Below the pieces are notes generated by a model. That model worked only from the letters and a program-made list of their open reading frames with translations, searched no databases and was not told the origin of the DNA. The translations under genes were made by a program, and so were the position numbers. Shown one piece after another: positions 32,308-41,959 of a stretch of DNA of 64,000 nucleotides (position 1 is its first letter; each line of letters opens with the position of its first letter). The DNA is from CAYYFX01 sp964571855 (GTDB lineage: Bacteria > ARS69). The stretch is from the NCBI GenBank assembly GCA_964571855.1, contig CAZNDO010000011.1, forward strand, positions 75,282 through 139,281, read 5' to 3'.

Positions 32308-34506
32308 ATGCTCCACCGCGATCCTCCGCCCCGCGTCCGGGCGGGCTCCGTCACCCTCCTGGTGCTCGCCGGGCTCTGCGCCCTCCCCGCCCCGGCGGCG
32401 GCCGTCCAGGCCACGGTGGACGTCCAGGACAACCGGCAGACCGCCCGGACGGACACGGACACCTTCGAGTCCCGCTGGCGCCGCACGACCCTGTCGCTCC
32501 AGCAGGGGTTCCTGCTCTCCCGGCCCGTGTTCGTGGACTTCCGGTTCTGGGCCCTCCGGGAGACCACGGGGAACGATGCGACGGGCATCTCGGAGGAGTC
32601 GCGGAAGCGGTCGTACCAACCCGAAGGCACGGCGAGCTTCCGGACGCAGCGCTTCCAGGCCGGCCTGCGCGGGAGCTGGTACGAGCGCACGTCCGAGGGG
32701 GCCACGGCGCTGCCCCCGGAGACGCGGCGCGACCAGCTGGCGTCCTGGCTCGACGCCGAGCTCACCGCCACCACGCAGCTCTCGGTGAATGCGTCCCGCA
32801 CGCACTCCGAGGACGACCCCGACGGCCCGTCCGGCATGGGGCGGGAGCAGGAGGAGCGCACGGGCTTCCTCCGCGCGCGCCAGTCGCTGCCCGGGAGCTG
32901 GCAACTCGAGTACGTGGGCTCCCGCACCTCGAGCGACCTGAACGTGGACGACACGAAGCGGACGTTCCTGTCGCAGGGGTTCGAGCTGGTCGGGACGCCG
33001 AACTTCGCGGACGGCCGGCTGCGCACCTACGTGCGCGCCCGGACGCTCCTGCTCGACCAGAAGACGGAGGTGGGTTCCGGCGTGGGGGACGAGTTGTACC
33101 GCGCGCCGCTCGAGGCCACGCTCGTCCTGGACGACACGCCGGAGACGCTGGATCCCCTGGAGGACGATCCGGTCGCCGTGCCGGAGCTGTTCGACCGGAA
33201 CCGCGAGGCCCGGACCACGATCAACGTCGGCGGCGCAGCGTCCGTGGTGCGGGAGTTCGGCGGCGACTTCCGCAACCTGGCCTGCGACTTCGGCGATCCC
33301 ACGCCGCTCTCCTCCGCGTTCCTGCACGTGGACCGCCGCCCGCCGAACCCGGAGCTGTACGTGTGGCGCGTGTTCGTGACGGACGACCCGGACGGCCGCC
33401 TCTGGCAGGAGCTGGCAGCGGACCGCGCGCAAGTCCGGTACGTGGAGATCGGGACCGTGGTGCAGGGCTGGCAGGTCACGTTCGGCGACGACGTGGCCGC
33501 GCGCTTCTTCAAGCTCGTGGACGAGAAGCTGGGGCCGGCCGAGCCGGAGCTGTACGTCACCGAACTGGAGGTCTTCGTCCCGGCGGACGGCACGGGCAGC
33601 ACGCGCGAGGAGGACTCGCAGGACTACCGGTTCGAGGGCCGCGCGGCGTACGACGTCACGCCCGAGGTGGAGGTGGGCTACGAGACCCGGCTGCGCGCGC
33701 GCCGCTTCGACGACGACGGCCGCAACGTGGAGGACATGGACCACGGCTTCCGCTCCCGCTGGGCGCGCGGGAAATACGTGGTCGCCGGCCGCGTGGATCT
33801 GCGCAACGTCGATGCCCGGAACAACCGGCGCAACACGGACGTGACCAGCTACCAGCTCGCCGCCACCCGGCTCCGGAGCGAGCGGCTCTCCGGGTCGCTC
33901 ACGTGGAACCGCACGGTGGACACGAGCGTGGGCCGGGACCGCACCACCGACACCTATGCCCTGGACTCCAGCTTCCGGGCCGCGCCCGGTCTGCGCCTCA
34001 CGCAGCGGCTCTCGCACGGGCGGCGCCGGGACGACGACGCGGGCCGCCGGGGGTCGTCGATCTCCGTCTCGCATCGCGTGGAGGCCACGCCCGTGCGCAC
34101 CTTCACGGTCGAGGCGGAGCGGACGGACCGCTGGGTGGACGAGGAGATCGGCTCGGGGTTCTCGCGCTTCAGCGACACGGTGGCGGAGGCGGGGTGGTCG
34201 CCCGTGCCGCTGGTGAGCGTGTCCGGCGACTTCCGCTACCAGGAGCGGGACGAGGACGACTGGAACACGCGCGAGGCCGTGACCTGGACGCCGTTCCCGC
34301 GCGGGAACCTGCGTCCCACGTTCGCCGTGGACAGCTACTACGACTCGCGCGTCGGCTCCTGGGAGCCGGGCGCTTCGGCCGCCGTGAAGTGGTTCGTGCG
34401 GCGCGGCCTGCTGGCGGAGGGACGGGTGGGGGTGCGGCGCTACGAGATCGCCGGGGAGGAGACGCTGCCGGTGGAGACGCGGGTGCACGTGAACTGGTCA
34501 CCGTGA
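32308..34506 (+). CDS. Predicted outer-membrane beta-barrel protein
   Basis: The 732-residue product has a signal peptide (about 1-31) and then many alternating 9-11-residue amphipathic strands rich in Arg/Asp/Glu/Thr (for example SLTWNRTVDTS, FTVEAERTDRW, TRVHVNW). A large barrel fits this pattern. A discoidin-like insert (about 300-430) includes VRYVEIGT and ARFFKLVDE elements and could project into the medium. Only one cysteine is present, so it is not a cytochrome itself. It heads a compact operon with envelope proteins and the 42-haem cytochrome; a porin-like sheath role, as in porin-cytochrome conduits, is plausible but inferred from position. The start is the ATG directly before the signal peptide. 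Confidence 0.65.
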   Translation: MLHRDPPPRVRAGSVTLLVLAGLCALPAPAAAVQATVDVQDNRQTARTDTDTFESRWRRTTLSLQQGFLLSRPVFVDFRFWALRETTGNDATGISEESRKRSYQPEGTASFRTQRFQAGLRGSWYERTSEGATALPPETRRDQLASWLDAELTATTQLSVNASRTHSEDDPDGPSGMGREQEERTGFLRARQSLPGSWQLEYVGSRTSSDLNVDDTKRTFLSQGFELVGTPNFADGRLRTYVRARTLLLDQKTEVGSGVGDELYRAPLEATLVLDDTPETLDPLEDDPVAVPELFDRNREARTTINVGGAASVVREFGGDFRNLACDFGDPTPLSSAFLHVDRRPPNPELYVWRVFVTDDPDGRLWQELAADRAQVRYVEIGTVVQGWQVTFGDDVAARFFKLVDEKLGPAEPELYVTELEVFVPADGTGSTREEDSQDYRFEGRAAYDVTPEVEVGYETRLRARRFDDDGRNVEDMDHGFRSRWARGKYVVAGRVDLRNVDARNNRRNTDVTSYQLAATRLRSERLSGSLTWNRTVDTSVGRDRTTDTYALDSSFRAAPGLRLTQRLSHGRRRDDDAGRRGSSISVSHRVEATPVRTFTVEAERTDRWVDEEIGSGFSRFSDTVAEAGWSPVPLVSVSGDFRYQERDEDDWNTREAVTWTPFPRGNLRPTFAVDSYYDSRVGSWEPGASAAVKWFVRRGLLAEGRVGVRRYEIAGEETLPVETRVHVNWSP

Positions 34507-34554
34507 GGTAGATTGTCCGCAAGGGACGATGCCTCGAACGAGGGGGAAGGACCG

Positions 34555-35136
34555 ATGAAGCACGAAGGGATCCGCAGGGGCGCGAGGCTGGCTCTCGTCG
34601 TGGCGGCCCTCGCCGGGGCCGGCTGCGGATCCCCGGGCGGCAGCTACGTGCACCCGAACGTGGACTTCACGCACATGAAGCGGGCCGCGGTGCTTCCGTT
34701 CCAGAACCTAACGACGGACTTCCAGGCGGCGGAGCGCATGCAGTCCATCTTCCTCATGGAGCTCTTGGAGGAGGACGTGCTCGCGCTCGTGGACCCGCGC
34801 GAGACCCAGGCGGCGCTGCTCACGCTGGGGCTCCCGGCGGGCAGCGCGCTCACGCCGGAGCAGGCCATCGCGCTGGGGAAGAAGCTGGAGGTGCAGGCGC
34901 TGTTCTTCGGCACGGTGGAGGAGTACGGCTACGGCCAGGGCGACCGTTCGCGCGGGCCCGTCATCACGGCCACCTTCGGCATGACGGAGACGCAGACCGG
35001 CGTGCTCGTGTGGCGCGCCCAGTCGCACGCCACAGGGTCCTCGGTGTGGAACAAGCTGTTCGGCGGCGGCCCCCGGGATCTCTACGTCGTCTCGCGCGAG
35101 ACGGTCCGCAAGGCGCTGCGGACGTTGCTCGACTGA
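34555..35136 (+). CDS. Lipoprotein of the GNA1162/LpoB-like type
   Basis: The 193-residue protein has a lipobox (LAGAGC, Cys about 23). The following domain reads HPNVDFTHMKRAAVLPFQNL, then an amphipathic helix with MQSIFLMELLEE, the QALFFGTVEEYGYG strand, and a C-terminal helix. This matches the small CsgG/TolB-N-like fold seen in GNA1162 and LpoB lipoproteins, usually attached to the outer membrane. AGGGGGAAGG precedes the ATG. Its stop overlaps the next start (TGATG). It probably assists assembly of the envelope complex encoded by the operon; this is inference. Confidence 0.7.
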   Translation: MKHEGIRRGARLALVVAALAGAGCGSPGGSYVHPNVDFTHMKRAAVLPFQNLTTDFQAAERMQSIFLMELLEEDVLALVDPRETQAALLTLGLPAGSALTPEQAIALGKKLEVQALFFGTVEEYGYGQGDRSRGPVITATFGMTETQTGVLVWRAQSHATGSSVWNKLFGGGPRDLYVVSRETVRKALRTLLD

Positions 35137-36206
35137 TGCGCGCCCGCCGTTCGTTGCCGCTCGCGTCCCTCCTCGCGGCCGCCGCCGTCCTCGCGCTTCC
35201 CGCCGCGTCGGCCGCGTCCGAAGCGTCCGACGAGCCGCGCTCGGCGCTCGTGCTGTTCGTGGCCTTCCCCACGAACCTGTACGACTTCCCGGATCCCACC
35301 GCGCTTCGCCACCTCGCGAACCGCGAGCTGGCGGCGGCGCTCGCCGCCCGCGGTCGCTCGGTCGTCGCCGCGCCGGAGATCGAGCCCGCGATGCGCACGT
35401 GGCGTGTCCGCTCCGAGCGCGACGTCGGGCCTGGGTTCCTGGGCGCGCTCGGAACCGAGCACGGCGCCCGCGAGGTCGTCCTGGCCACGCTGGCCGTGTA
35501 CCGCGACCGCGTGCTGCTCCTCGCGCGCGGGCTCTCCCCGAACTCGGGCCGCCTCGGATGGGTCCACTCCGTGGAGGAACCGCGCGACGAGACCGCCCCG
35601 GCCGATCTCGACGTCGTCGTGGCGGCCGCGGCGGTCCGGCTCGCCGAGGGGTGCGCACCGCGCGGTCTCGGGGAGCGCGCGGAGGATCTCGTGGTCCTGC
35701 CGCCGCGCCCCGTGGGACTGGACCGCGGCCCGGCGGACCTGGCCGTGCACTGCCTGCTGCGCTCCCTGCTCGCCACCGGCCGCTGGTCCCTGCCCGACCC
35801 TACGGCCGTCGTGGCGGCGCTGCAGGACGCGGGCCGGGACCCCTACCTGCTGGACGCCGGTGCGCGCCGGGTGCTGGCGGAGCGGTTCGGGGCCGGCCGG
35901 CTCGTCGTGCCGCGGCTCGTGGCTTTCCCTCCGAACGCGCCGCCCGCCGCGCTCGCGGCCCTCGCCCGCGACGACTTCGGCGCGTCGATCCCGGGGGCCG
36001 CGCCGGAGACCTCCCTGCTCCTCTCGCTCGTCGCGATCGACACCGGCACGGGGCGCATCCTGACGGGGGAAACCACGTACTTGGCCGCCCGGAACGCTGC
36101 CGGTATTTTCGGGATCGCAAGGCACGATCCCTTGGACGCGCGCCTCCAGGGCGAGACCGATCGACTGGTCCACGCGCTCCTGGACGGAGAAGGGGACGCC
36201 GAATGA
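35136..36206 (+). CDS. Secreted protein of unknown function, related in layout to the preceding lipoprotein
   Basis: The 356-residue protein has a signal peptide (about 1-27, AASA-A). It contains two regions that look like the same alpha/beta domain repeated: one around 30-170 (SALVLFVAFPTNLYDFPD onwards) and one around 185-350 (DLAVHCLLRSLLATGRWSL, then RFGAGRLVVPRL and a closing GETTYLAARNAAGIFG). The second resembles the CsgG-like fold of the neighbour. No catalytic motif is seen. Start and stop overlap both neighbours (TGATG, ATGA), so it is an integral operon member. Function unknown. Confidence 0.7.
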   Translation: MRARRSLPLASLLAAAAVLALPAASAASEASDEPRSALVLFVAFPTNLYDFPDPTALRHLANRELAAALAARGRSVVAAPEIEPAMRTWRVRSERDVGPGFLGALGTEHGAREVVLATLAVYRDRVLLLARGLSPNSGRLGWVHSVEEPRDETAPADLDVVVAAAAVRLAEGCAPRGLGERAEDLVVLPPRPVGLDRGPADLAVHCLLRSLLATGRWSLPDPTAVVAALQDAGRDPYLLDAGARRVLAERFGAGRLVVPRLVAFPPNAPPAALAALARDDFGASIPGAAPETSLLLSLVAIDTGTGRILTGETTYLAARNAAGIFGIARHDPLDARLQGETDRLVHALLDGEGDAE

Positions 36207-37855
36207 GCCGCATCGCCCGCCCGCTCGCCGCCCTGCTCCTCGCGCTGCCCGCCCTCGCGTTCGCGAAGCCCGGCGACGTGCGCGTGCTCGCCTCCGTGGA
36301 CGGCAACCCCATCACCACGCGCGACCTGGACGAGCTGCTCGCGGCGCAGCCGCCGCCCGCGCCCGGGATGCCGCTTCCGTCCGTCACGGCGGAAGGCGTC
36401 CTGCGCCGGCTCGTGGAGAACCGCCTGCTGGAGGAGGAGGCGTTCCGCATCGGCGCCGACGAGGCGCCCGAGGTGAAGAACCAGGTGTGGGACCTGCGGC
36501 GCCACCGCGGGATGATGGCGCTGATGGATTCGGTGAGCGCCACCGTGGAGCCGCCGGACGCCGCGTTCGACGTGGCCATGGCGCAGACGTCCACCATGTG
36601 GCGCGTGTACCACATCCGCTCCGCGTCGGAGGCCGACAGCCGCGCGCTCCTGGGTCGCCTGCGCGCCGGCGCGTCCTTCGCGGAGCTGGCGAAGGCGCAC
36701 TCCACGGACACCACGTCGGCGAAGCGGGACGGCGAGCTCGGCTGGGCGCGCGAGGACCTGTACATCCCCGAGTTCCGGAACGCCCTCACCGGCCTTCCGA
36801 AGGGCGAGCTGGCCGGCCCCGTGCGCACGGAGGACGGCTGGCACATCCTGAAGCTCGAGGACATCCGGACGGAGACGGTGGGCCAGTCGGGCGCCATGCA
36901 GCAGCAGCTCAAGGACGCGGCCATGCGCGAGCGCGTCATGCAGAAGATGAGTGCGTTCGTGGACTCCCTGCGGAAGAAGTACGGCGTCACCGTGGACACG
37001 AAGAAGGTCGCCACGCTGGACTACGGCTCCGCGGATCCCGCCGTGCAGAAGTACCTGCGCGAAGGCAAGGACGTCGTCGCCACGCTCCCGTGGAAGCGCA
37101 TCACGGTGGCGGACCTCACGCGGCAGATCCGCTTCCAGTACTTCCACGGCCTCGAGGGGCGCCCCGAGGCGCAGACGGCGCGGGACAAGGTGCTGGACGA
37201 GTGGATCATCGAGCTGCTCCTGCGGCACGAAGCAGGGGAGCGCGGCTACGACCGCACGCCGGAGGTCCTGGCCCAGGCGGACGCGCTGCGCCGCGAGCTC
37301 ATGCGCGAGCACGTGGGCAAGAAGATCCTGAGCGAGGAGTTCGAGCCGTCGGAAGACGAGCTCCGCCGCTACCACGAGCAGCACCGCACGGAGTTCACGC
37401 CGCCGCGCCGCGTGCGCCTGGACGCCGTGCTGCTCTCGGACGAGGCCGCGGCCGGCCGGTTCCGGCAGCAGCTCGAGGGCGGGGCGAAGCTCAAGTGGCT
37501 GGCCGGCCGCACGGCCGAGGTGGCGGACGCCAGCCCGGCGCGTTTCGCCGATTGGGTCAAGCCGGAGGACCTCGGCCTCTCCGCCGCGGATCTCGCGCCC
37601 GGCCGCCTCGTCGGGCCGTTCCCGGTGGAGGACGCGTGGGCCGTCGCGTCCGTGTCCCGCCTGGAGGACGTGCAGCCGCTGCCGCTGGACAAGTGCCGGG
37701 ACCAGGTGATCGCCGCCATGAAGCGGGAGCGCGTGCGCCAGCTCATGACGGGCGCCATCGACCGCCTGCGCGCGGCCTCGCGCGTCGACGTGGCGAACGG
37801 CGCCACGGACATCATCGCGGCTCGTCTCGCCGAGTGGCGCGGAGGCGCGCGGTGA
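36203..37855 (+). CDS. SurA/PrsA-like peptidyl-prolyl isomerase (parvulin)
   Basis: The 550-residue periplasmic protein has a signal peptide (about 1-21). A SurA-N-like helical chaperone region begins VDGNPITTRDLDELL. A rotamase domain (about 125-225) contains MWRVYHIRSASEAD, FAELAKAHSTD, GELGWARED and GPVRTEDGWHILKLEDI. A second, degenerate rotamase-like unit (about 385-500) includes RVRLDAVLLSDEAAA and VGPFPVEDAWAVASV. Such proteins help fold barrel proteins or multihaem cytochromes; isomerases of this type commonly sit beside large multihaem cytochrome genes. ATG overlaps the upstream stop and its own stop overlaps the cytochrome start. Confidence 0.85.
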   Translation: MSRIARPLAALLLALPALAFAKPGDVRVLASVDGNPITTRDLDELLAAQPPPAPGMPLPSVTAEGVLRRLVENRLLEEEAFRIGADEAPEVKNQVWDLRRHRGMMALMDSVSATVEPPDAAFDVAMAQTSTMWRVYHIRSASEADSRALLGRLRAGASFAELAKAHSTDTTSAKRDGELGWAREDLYIPEFRNALTGLPKGELAGPVRTEDGWHILKLEDIRTETVGQSGAMQQQLKDAAMRERVMQKMSAFVDSLRKKYGVTVDTKKVATLDYGSADPAVQKYLREGKDVVATLPWKRITVADLTRQIRFQYFHGLEGRPEAQTARDKVLDEWIIELLLRHEAGERGYDRTPEVLAQADALRRELMREHVGKKILSEEFEPSEDELRRYHEQHRTEFTPPRRVRLDAVLLSDEAAAGRFRQQLEGGAKLKWLAGRTAEVADASPARFADWVKPEDLGLSAADLAPGRLVGPFPVEDAWAVASVSRLEDVQPLPLDKCRDQVIAAMKRERVRQLMTGAIDRLRAASRVDVANGATDIIAARLAEWRGGAR

Positions 37856-40800
37856 GTCGCCGGCGGCTTCTCCCGGTCGTTCTTCTCGCCGTCCTGCTCG
37901 GCACGGGCGTCCCCGCGGACGCCGCCGGCCGCTTCGGCTCGAAGCAGGCGAAGGACTGCCTGGACTGCCACGACGCCACGAAGGAGGAGATGAAGACGTC
38001 GAACGCGCACGACCCCTTCAAGAAGAGGGACTGCGAGGCCTGCCACAAGCCCCACGGGCTGCTCGGCGCGCTGAACCTGAAGGCGGAGGGGAAGGACCTG
38101 TGCCTCTCCTGCCACGCGGACATCGGCACGAAGCTCTCCGCCGCGAACGTGCACGATCCCGTGAAGGGCGGGGACTGCCTCGCCTGCCACGATCCGCACG
38201 TGTCCGGCCGGCCGGGCCTCCTCCCGAAGGACGAGCAGGAGCTGTGCTTCTCGTGCCATGACCGCGCGCAGTTCACGGGCGGCACCATGCACGAGGCCCT
38301 GAAGGGGAAGAAGTGCTCGTCCTGCCACGACCCGCACGGCTCCGCGCACCCCGGTCTCCTGCCCGTGGCCCCCGTGCAGCACTGCCTCTCCTGCCACGAC
38401 GGCGGGGACGCGCTGAAGGCCGCGCACGGCGGGTCGGACGTCTCCGGGGCCAGCTGCACGCTGTGCCACGATCCCCACCGCTCCGCCGACGAGGCCATGC
38501 TGCTGCAGTCCGTGCACGCGCCCGTGTCGGACATGGAGTGCGGCACGTGCCACGGCATGGACGCTTCCGGCGCCATCACGGAGACGCAGGGCGCCTCCGT
38601 CTGCAAGGACTGCCACGACGTCCCGGACAAGCCGGTGAAGGTGGCGCACGCGCCGGTGGACGACGGCGAGTGCCTCACCTGCCACTCCCCGCACGGCTCC
38701 GCGCAGCCCGCGCTCCTCCTCGCGCGCGAGGACAAGCTCTGCGCCGAGTGCCACGAGGCGGTCGGCGCCGGCGAGGCGGACGCGCACGCCCCGGTGCAGG
38801 GCGGCGAGTGCAGCGCGTGCCACGTGCCGCACGGCTCGGACCAGCCCGGGCTGCTCAAGTCCGACGAGCGCGCGCTGTGCCTTTCCTGCCACGAGGACCT
38901 CTCGGAGCAGCACCACGCGAACGAGGTGGCGCACGCTCCGGTCACGAAGCAGGCGTGCACCGTGTGCCACGATCCGCACCGCTCGCCGGCCAAGAGCCTG
39001 CTCAAGGCGGAGACCGGCGATCTGTGCCTGTCGTGCCACGTGAAGATCAAGCTGCTCAACGCGTCGAAGTCCCCGCACGAGGTTGTGGCGAAGGGCGAGT
39101 GCCTGGCCTGCCACGGCGCGCACTTCGCGCCGAAGGCGGACCTCCTGAAGGCGGATGCGGGCACGCTCTGCGCGGGCTGCCACGGCGACCTGGCGCAAGC
39201 CCCCGCCGGCGGCACCGTGCACTCGCCGGCCGAGTCCGGGGAGTGCCTCACGTGCCACGCGCCGCACGGGTCGGATCTCCCGTCCATGCTCACGGAGCCG
39301 GCGGCGGCCCTGTGCGCCTCCTGCCACGACGACCTCACGGACCCCGCGGCGTTCGCGCACCCGCACGACCCCGTGGCCGCCGGGCAGTGCACGGAGTGCC
39401 ACGACGCGCACCACTCGAAGAACCCCGCGCTCCTCGCCGCGCCCTCGCCGCTCGTGTGCCAGGGCTGCCACACGGACGTGGTGGCGTTCGAGGGCGCCGC
39501 GGCCATCCACGCGCCCGCGCAGGGGGACTGCCTGGCCTGCCACGAGCCGCACGGCGGCGCGGAGCGCGGCTTCCTCAAGCAGGCCGTGCCCGCGCTCTGC
39601 TTCGACTGCCACGACGCCGGCGGCGCCGACATGAAGACCGCGCACCTCGGGCTGGACGCGGCCACGCTGGACTGCCTCTCGTGCCACGAGGCGCACCACT
39701 CGCCGCAGAAGGGGCTGCTGCACGCGCAGGTGCACGCGCCGTTCGAGGAGCGGGACTGCGCCTCCTGCCACGACGCGCTCGACTCCGGCACCAAGGTGGC
39801 GGCGGTGTGCCGGGACTGCCACGACGTGCCGGACGTGCCCGCCGGGAAGGTGGCGCACGCGCCGTTCGTGGAAGGGGACTGCGCCTCCTGCCACAACCCG
39901 CACGTGGCCACGGGTGGGAACCTGCTGCCCGCGCGCACGGACGAGGCGTGCTTCGAGTGCCACGCGCAGAGGGACCTCTATCCGGAGCTCGCCACCGCGC
40001 ACGCGCCCGTGAAGGAGGGCCGGTGCGAGACCTGCCACGACGGGCACGGCTCCGGGAACGAGAACCTGCTCACGAAGACCGGCAGCGCGCTGTGCTTCGA
40101 CTGCCACCAGGAGATGCAGGCCCTGCAGACGCAGAAGACCGTGCACGCGCCCTTCCAGAAGGCGAACTGCACGGCGTGCCACGATCCGCACGGGAGCCGC
40201 GAGGAGTCGGCGCTCATCCGGCCCATGCCGCAGCTCTGCTTCCGCTGCCACGCCGCCTCGTCGCCGGAGCTGCAGGCGAAGCACCGCGGCTTCCCCCTGG
40301 AAGGCGCGGACTGCGGCGCGTGCCACGACCCGCACGCGTCGAACGGCCTGCACCTCATGCATCCGGTCGCGCACGAGCCGTACGCGGACGGGAACTGCAA
40401 GGCGTGCCATGAGCCCGGCTCGGGGAAGATCCTGGGCAACGAGCAGGCGCTCTGCCTCAAGTGCCACGCCGACCTGGAAGGTCCGGTGACGGGGAGCCAC
40501 GCGCACGCGGCGATCGCGGGGGAGAAGGCCTGCACCACCTGCCACGAGCCGCACACCGCCCGCTTCGAGCACCTGCTGCCCAAGGGCGAGCGCCAGCTCT
40601 GCGGGCAGTGCCACGAGGGCCAGGCGAAGTCCCAGGCCACGGCGGACCACACGCACCCGGCGCAGTCCGCCGGCACGTGCACCATGTGCCACGATGCGCA
40701 CGCGTCGCCGCCCAAGGACGGGCTGAACTTCGCGGACCGGCGCTGCGCCACCTGCCACGCGGATGCGGCCGCGGACCACGTGAGCCACCCCATGGGCGCG

Positions 40801-40947
40801 AGCATCACGGATCCGCGGACCGGCGGCGCGCTGTACTGCGCCAGCTGCCATGATCCGCACGGCTCCGCCTTCGAGTACTTCCTCGCCGAGGATCCGAACG
40901 GGAGGCTCTGCGTCACGTGCCACACGGACAAGATCCGCACGAAGTGA
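37852..40947 (+). CDS. Giant multihaem cytochrome c with 42 CXXCH motifs
   Basis: The 1,031-residue protein has a short signal peptide (about 1-25) and then only doubled-CXXCH repeats. I count 42 CXXCH motifs, about one per 24 residues. They mostly alternate as CLSCH-x-DL-type and C-x-x-CHDPHGS-type sites separated by HAPV-x-x-GEC linkers, so 21 haem pairs. The PHG/PHR histidine after many motifs is a likely distal ligand. No other domain is present. Such a chain could bind a continuous haem stack for long-range electron transfer across or beyond the outer membrane. GTG overlaps the isomerase stop; its stop overlaps the NHL gene. Repeat-to-repeat DNA similarity suggests growth by internal duplication. 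Confidence 0.93.
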   Translation: MSRRRLLPVVLLAVLLGTGVPADAAGRFGSKQAKDCLDCHDATKEEMKTSNAHDPFKKRDCEACHKPHGLLGALNLKAEGKDLCLSCHADIGTKLSAANVHDPVKGGDCLACHDPHVSGRPGLLPKDEQELCFSCHDRAQFTGGTMHEALKGKKCSSCHDPHGSAHPGLLPVAPVQHCLSCHDGGDALKAAHGGSDVSGASCTLCHDPHRSADEAMLLQSVHAPVSDMECGTCHGMDASGAITETQGASVCKDCHDVPDKPVKVAHAPVDDGECLTCHSPHGSAQPALLLAREDKLCAECHEAVGAGEADAHAPVQGGECSACHVPHGSDQPGLLKSDERALCLSCHEDLSEQHHANEVAHAPVTKQACTVCHDPHRSPAKSLLKAETGDLCLSCHVKIKLLNASKSPHEVVAKGECLACHGAHFAPKADLLKADAGTLCAGCHGDLAQAPAGGTVHSPAESGECLTCHAPHGSDLPSMLTEPAAALCASCHDDLTDPAAFAHPHDPVAAGQCTECHDAHHSKNPALLAAPSPLVCQGCHTDVVAFEGAAAIHAPAQGDCLACHEPHGGAERGFLKQAVPALCFDCHDAGGADMKTAHLGLDAATLDCLSCHEAHHSPQKGLLHAQVHAPFEERDCASCHDALDSGTKVAAVCRDCHDVPDVPAGKVAHAPFVEGDCASCHNPHVATGGNLLPARTDEACFECHAQRDLYPELATAHAPVKEGRCETCHDGHGSGNENLLTKTGSALCFDCHQEMQALQTQKTVHAPFQKANCTACHDPHGSREESALIRPMPQLCFRCHAASSPELQAKHRGFPLEGADCGACHDPHASNGLHLMHPVAHEPYADGNCKACHEPGSGKILGNEQALCLKCHADLEGPVTGSHAHAAIAGEKACTTCHEPHTARFEHLLPKGERQLCGQCHEGQAKSQATADHTHPAQSAGTCTMCHDAHASPPKDGLNFADRRCATCHADAAADHVSHPMGASITDPRTGGALYCASCHDPHGSAFEYFLAEDPNGRLCVTCHTDKIRTK

Positions 40948-41891
40948 TCCGCGGGGCCGTGCGCACGGCCGTCCTGGGCGCCGCGCTGGCCGCGGCGGGC
41001 GGGGCCGGGGCCGTGCCGGTGCTGCGCTACGAGACGGTACTCGCCGGGGACCCGCCGCTGGGGCGGCCCAGCTCCGTCACGCTGGAACGGGTCACGGGCG
41101 AGCTCTGCATCGTGGACGATGCGTCGCGCACGCTGGACGTGTTCGACGCGCGCGGGCTGCACCGCTTCCGCACGGACCGCACGTCCCGCCTCTCCATGCC
41201 GCGCAGCGCGTGCCTGGACGCGGACGGCGGCTTCGTGCTCACGGACTCGGCGCCGGAACGCGGGCGGACCATCCGCAAGCTGAACTTCCTGGGGGAGCCG
41301 GTGGCGTACGAGCCGGAGCGTCCGCGGGAGGACTGGAGCCCGGTGCACCTGTCGATCGCGGCGGACGGCAACTACCTCACCGTGGACATGAAGGGGCTCC
41401 TGGCGAAGCACGACGCCGCCAGCGGGGCCGTGCTCTGGTCCCGGGCGCTGGAGGATCCGTCCTGGGAGCGCGCGGATCTCGTGGGGCGGCCGGTGGAGGC
41501 ACCGGACGGGCGCATCTACGTGCCGCACGCGGGCGTGGGGCGCGTGCTCATCGTGGAGCCGGACGGCAGCGCGAGCGGCCAGTTCGGCGAGAAGGGCACG
41601 AAGCGGGGCGAGCTGGCGTTCCCGGCCAGCGTGGCCTTCGCGCCGAACGGGCTCATCCTCGTGGTGGACCGCATGAAGCACTCCGTCCTCGCGTACGACT
41701 CCCGGCACAAGTTCGTCACGGAGTTCGGCCGCGCCGGGTTCGCGCCGGGGGACTTCTACTTTCCGGAGAGCGTGGCGGTGGACGCGAACGGGACGGTCTG
41801 GGTGGCGGAGGGGTTCGAGGGCCGCGTGCAGGTCTACCGCCTGGGCGACAGCGCGGACGAGCCGCTCGGCTCCGGCGCCGGCGCGCCCTGA
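40944..41891 (+). CDS. NHL-repeat beta-propeller protein
   Basis: The 315-residue protein has a signal peptide (about 1-23) and a six-bladed NHL-type propeller. Repeats include GRPSSVTLERVTGELCIVDD, LDVFDARG, FPASVAFAPNGLILVVDRM and FYFPESVAVDANGTVWVAEG. NHL propellers are protein-protein interaction modules and are often encoded next to large multihaem cytochromes. GTG overlaps the cytochrome stop (GTGA), so it ends the operon that began at 32,308. It may help dock or assemble the cytochrome; that role is inferred. Confidence 0.85.
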   Translation: MIRGAVRTAVLGAALAAAGGAGAVPVLRYETVLAGDPPLGRPSSVTLERVTGELCIVDDASRTLDVFDARGLHRFRTDRTSRLSMPRSACLDADGGFVLTDSAPERGRTIRKLNFLGEPVAYEPERPREDWSPVHLSIAADGNYLTVDMKGLLAKHDAASGAVLWSRALEDPSWERADLVGRPVEAPDGRIYVPHAGVGRVLIVEPDGSASGQFGEKGTKRGELAFPASVAFAPNGLILVVDRMKHSVLAYDSRHKFVTEFGRAGFAPGDFYFPESVAVDANGTVWVAEGFEGRVQVYRLGDSADEPLGSGAGAP

Positions 41892-41903
41892 GGCCCGGTC
41901 CGC

Positions 41904-41909
41904 TATACT
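41904..41909 (+). promoter_or_regulatory. Candidate -10 element of the UGYC lipoprotein gene
   Basis: TATACT lies 51 bases before the GTG start and matches consensus at five of six positions. No clear -35 is found, so cotranscription from the cytochrome operon is an alternative. Confidence 0.4.
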
Positions 41910-41959
41910 GCGGCGGTCATTCCCCTGGAGTCGGTTCCTTGGAACGGAGGAGTGCGGTG

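Noticed and set aside
37369..40923. A 1,184-codon minus-strand open frame opposite the 42-haem cytochrome
   Set aside because: It arises from the regular codon pattern of the CXXCH repeats; the plus-strand protein is unambiguous.
37852..40947. Regular short repeats that could suggest a CRISPR-like array
   Set aside because: They encode the paired CXXCH units in frame and vary in length; no spacers or cas genes.
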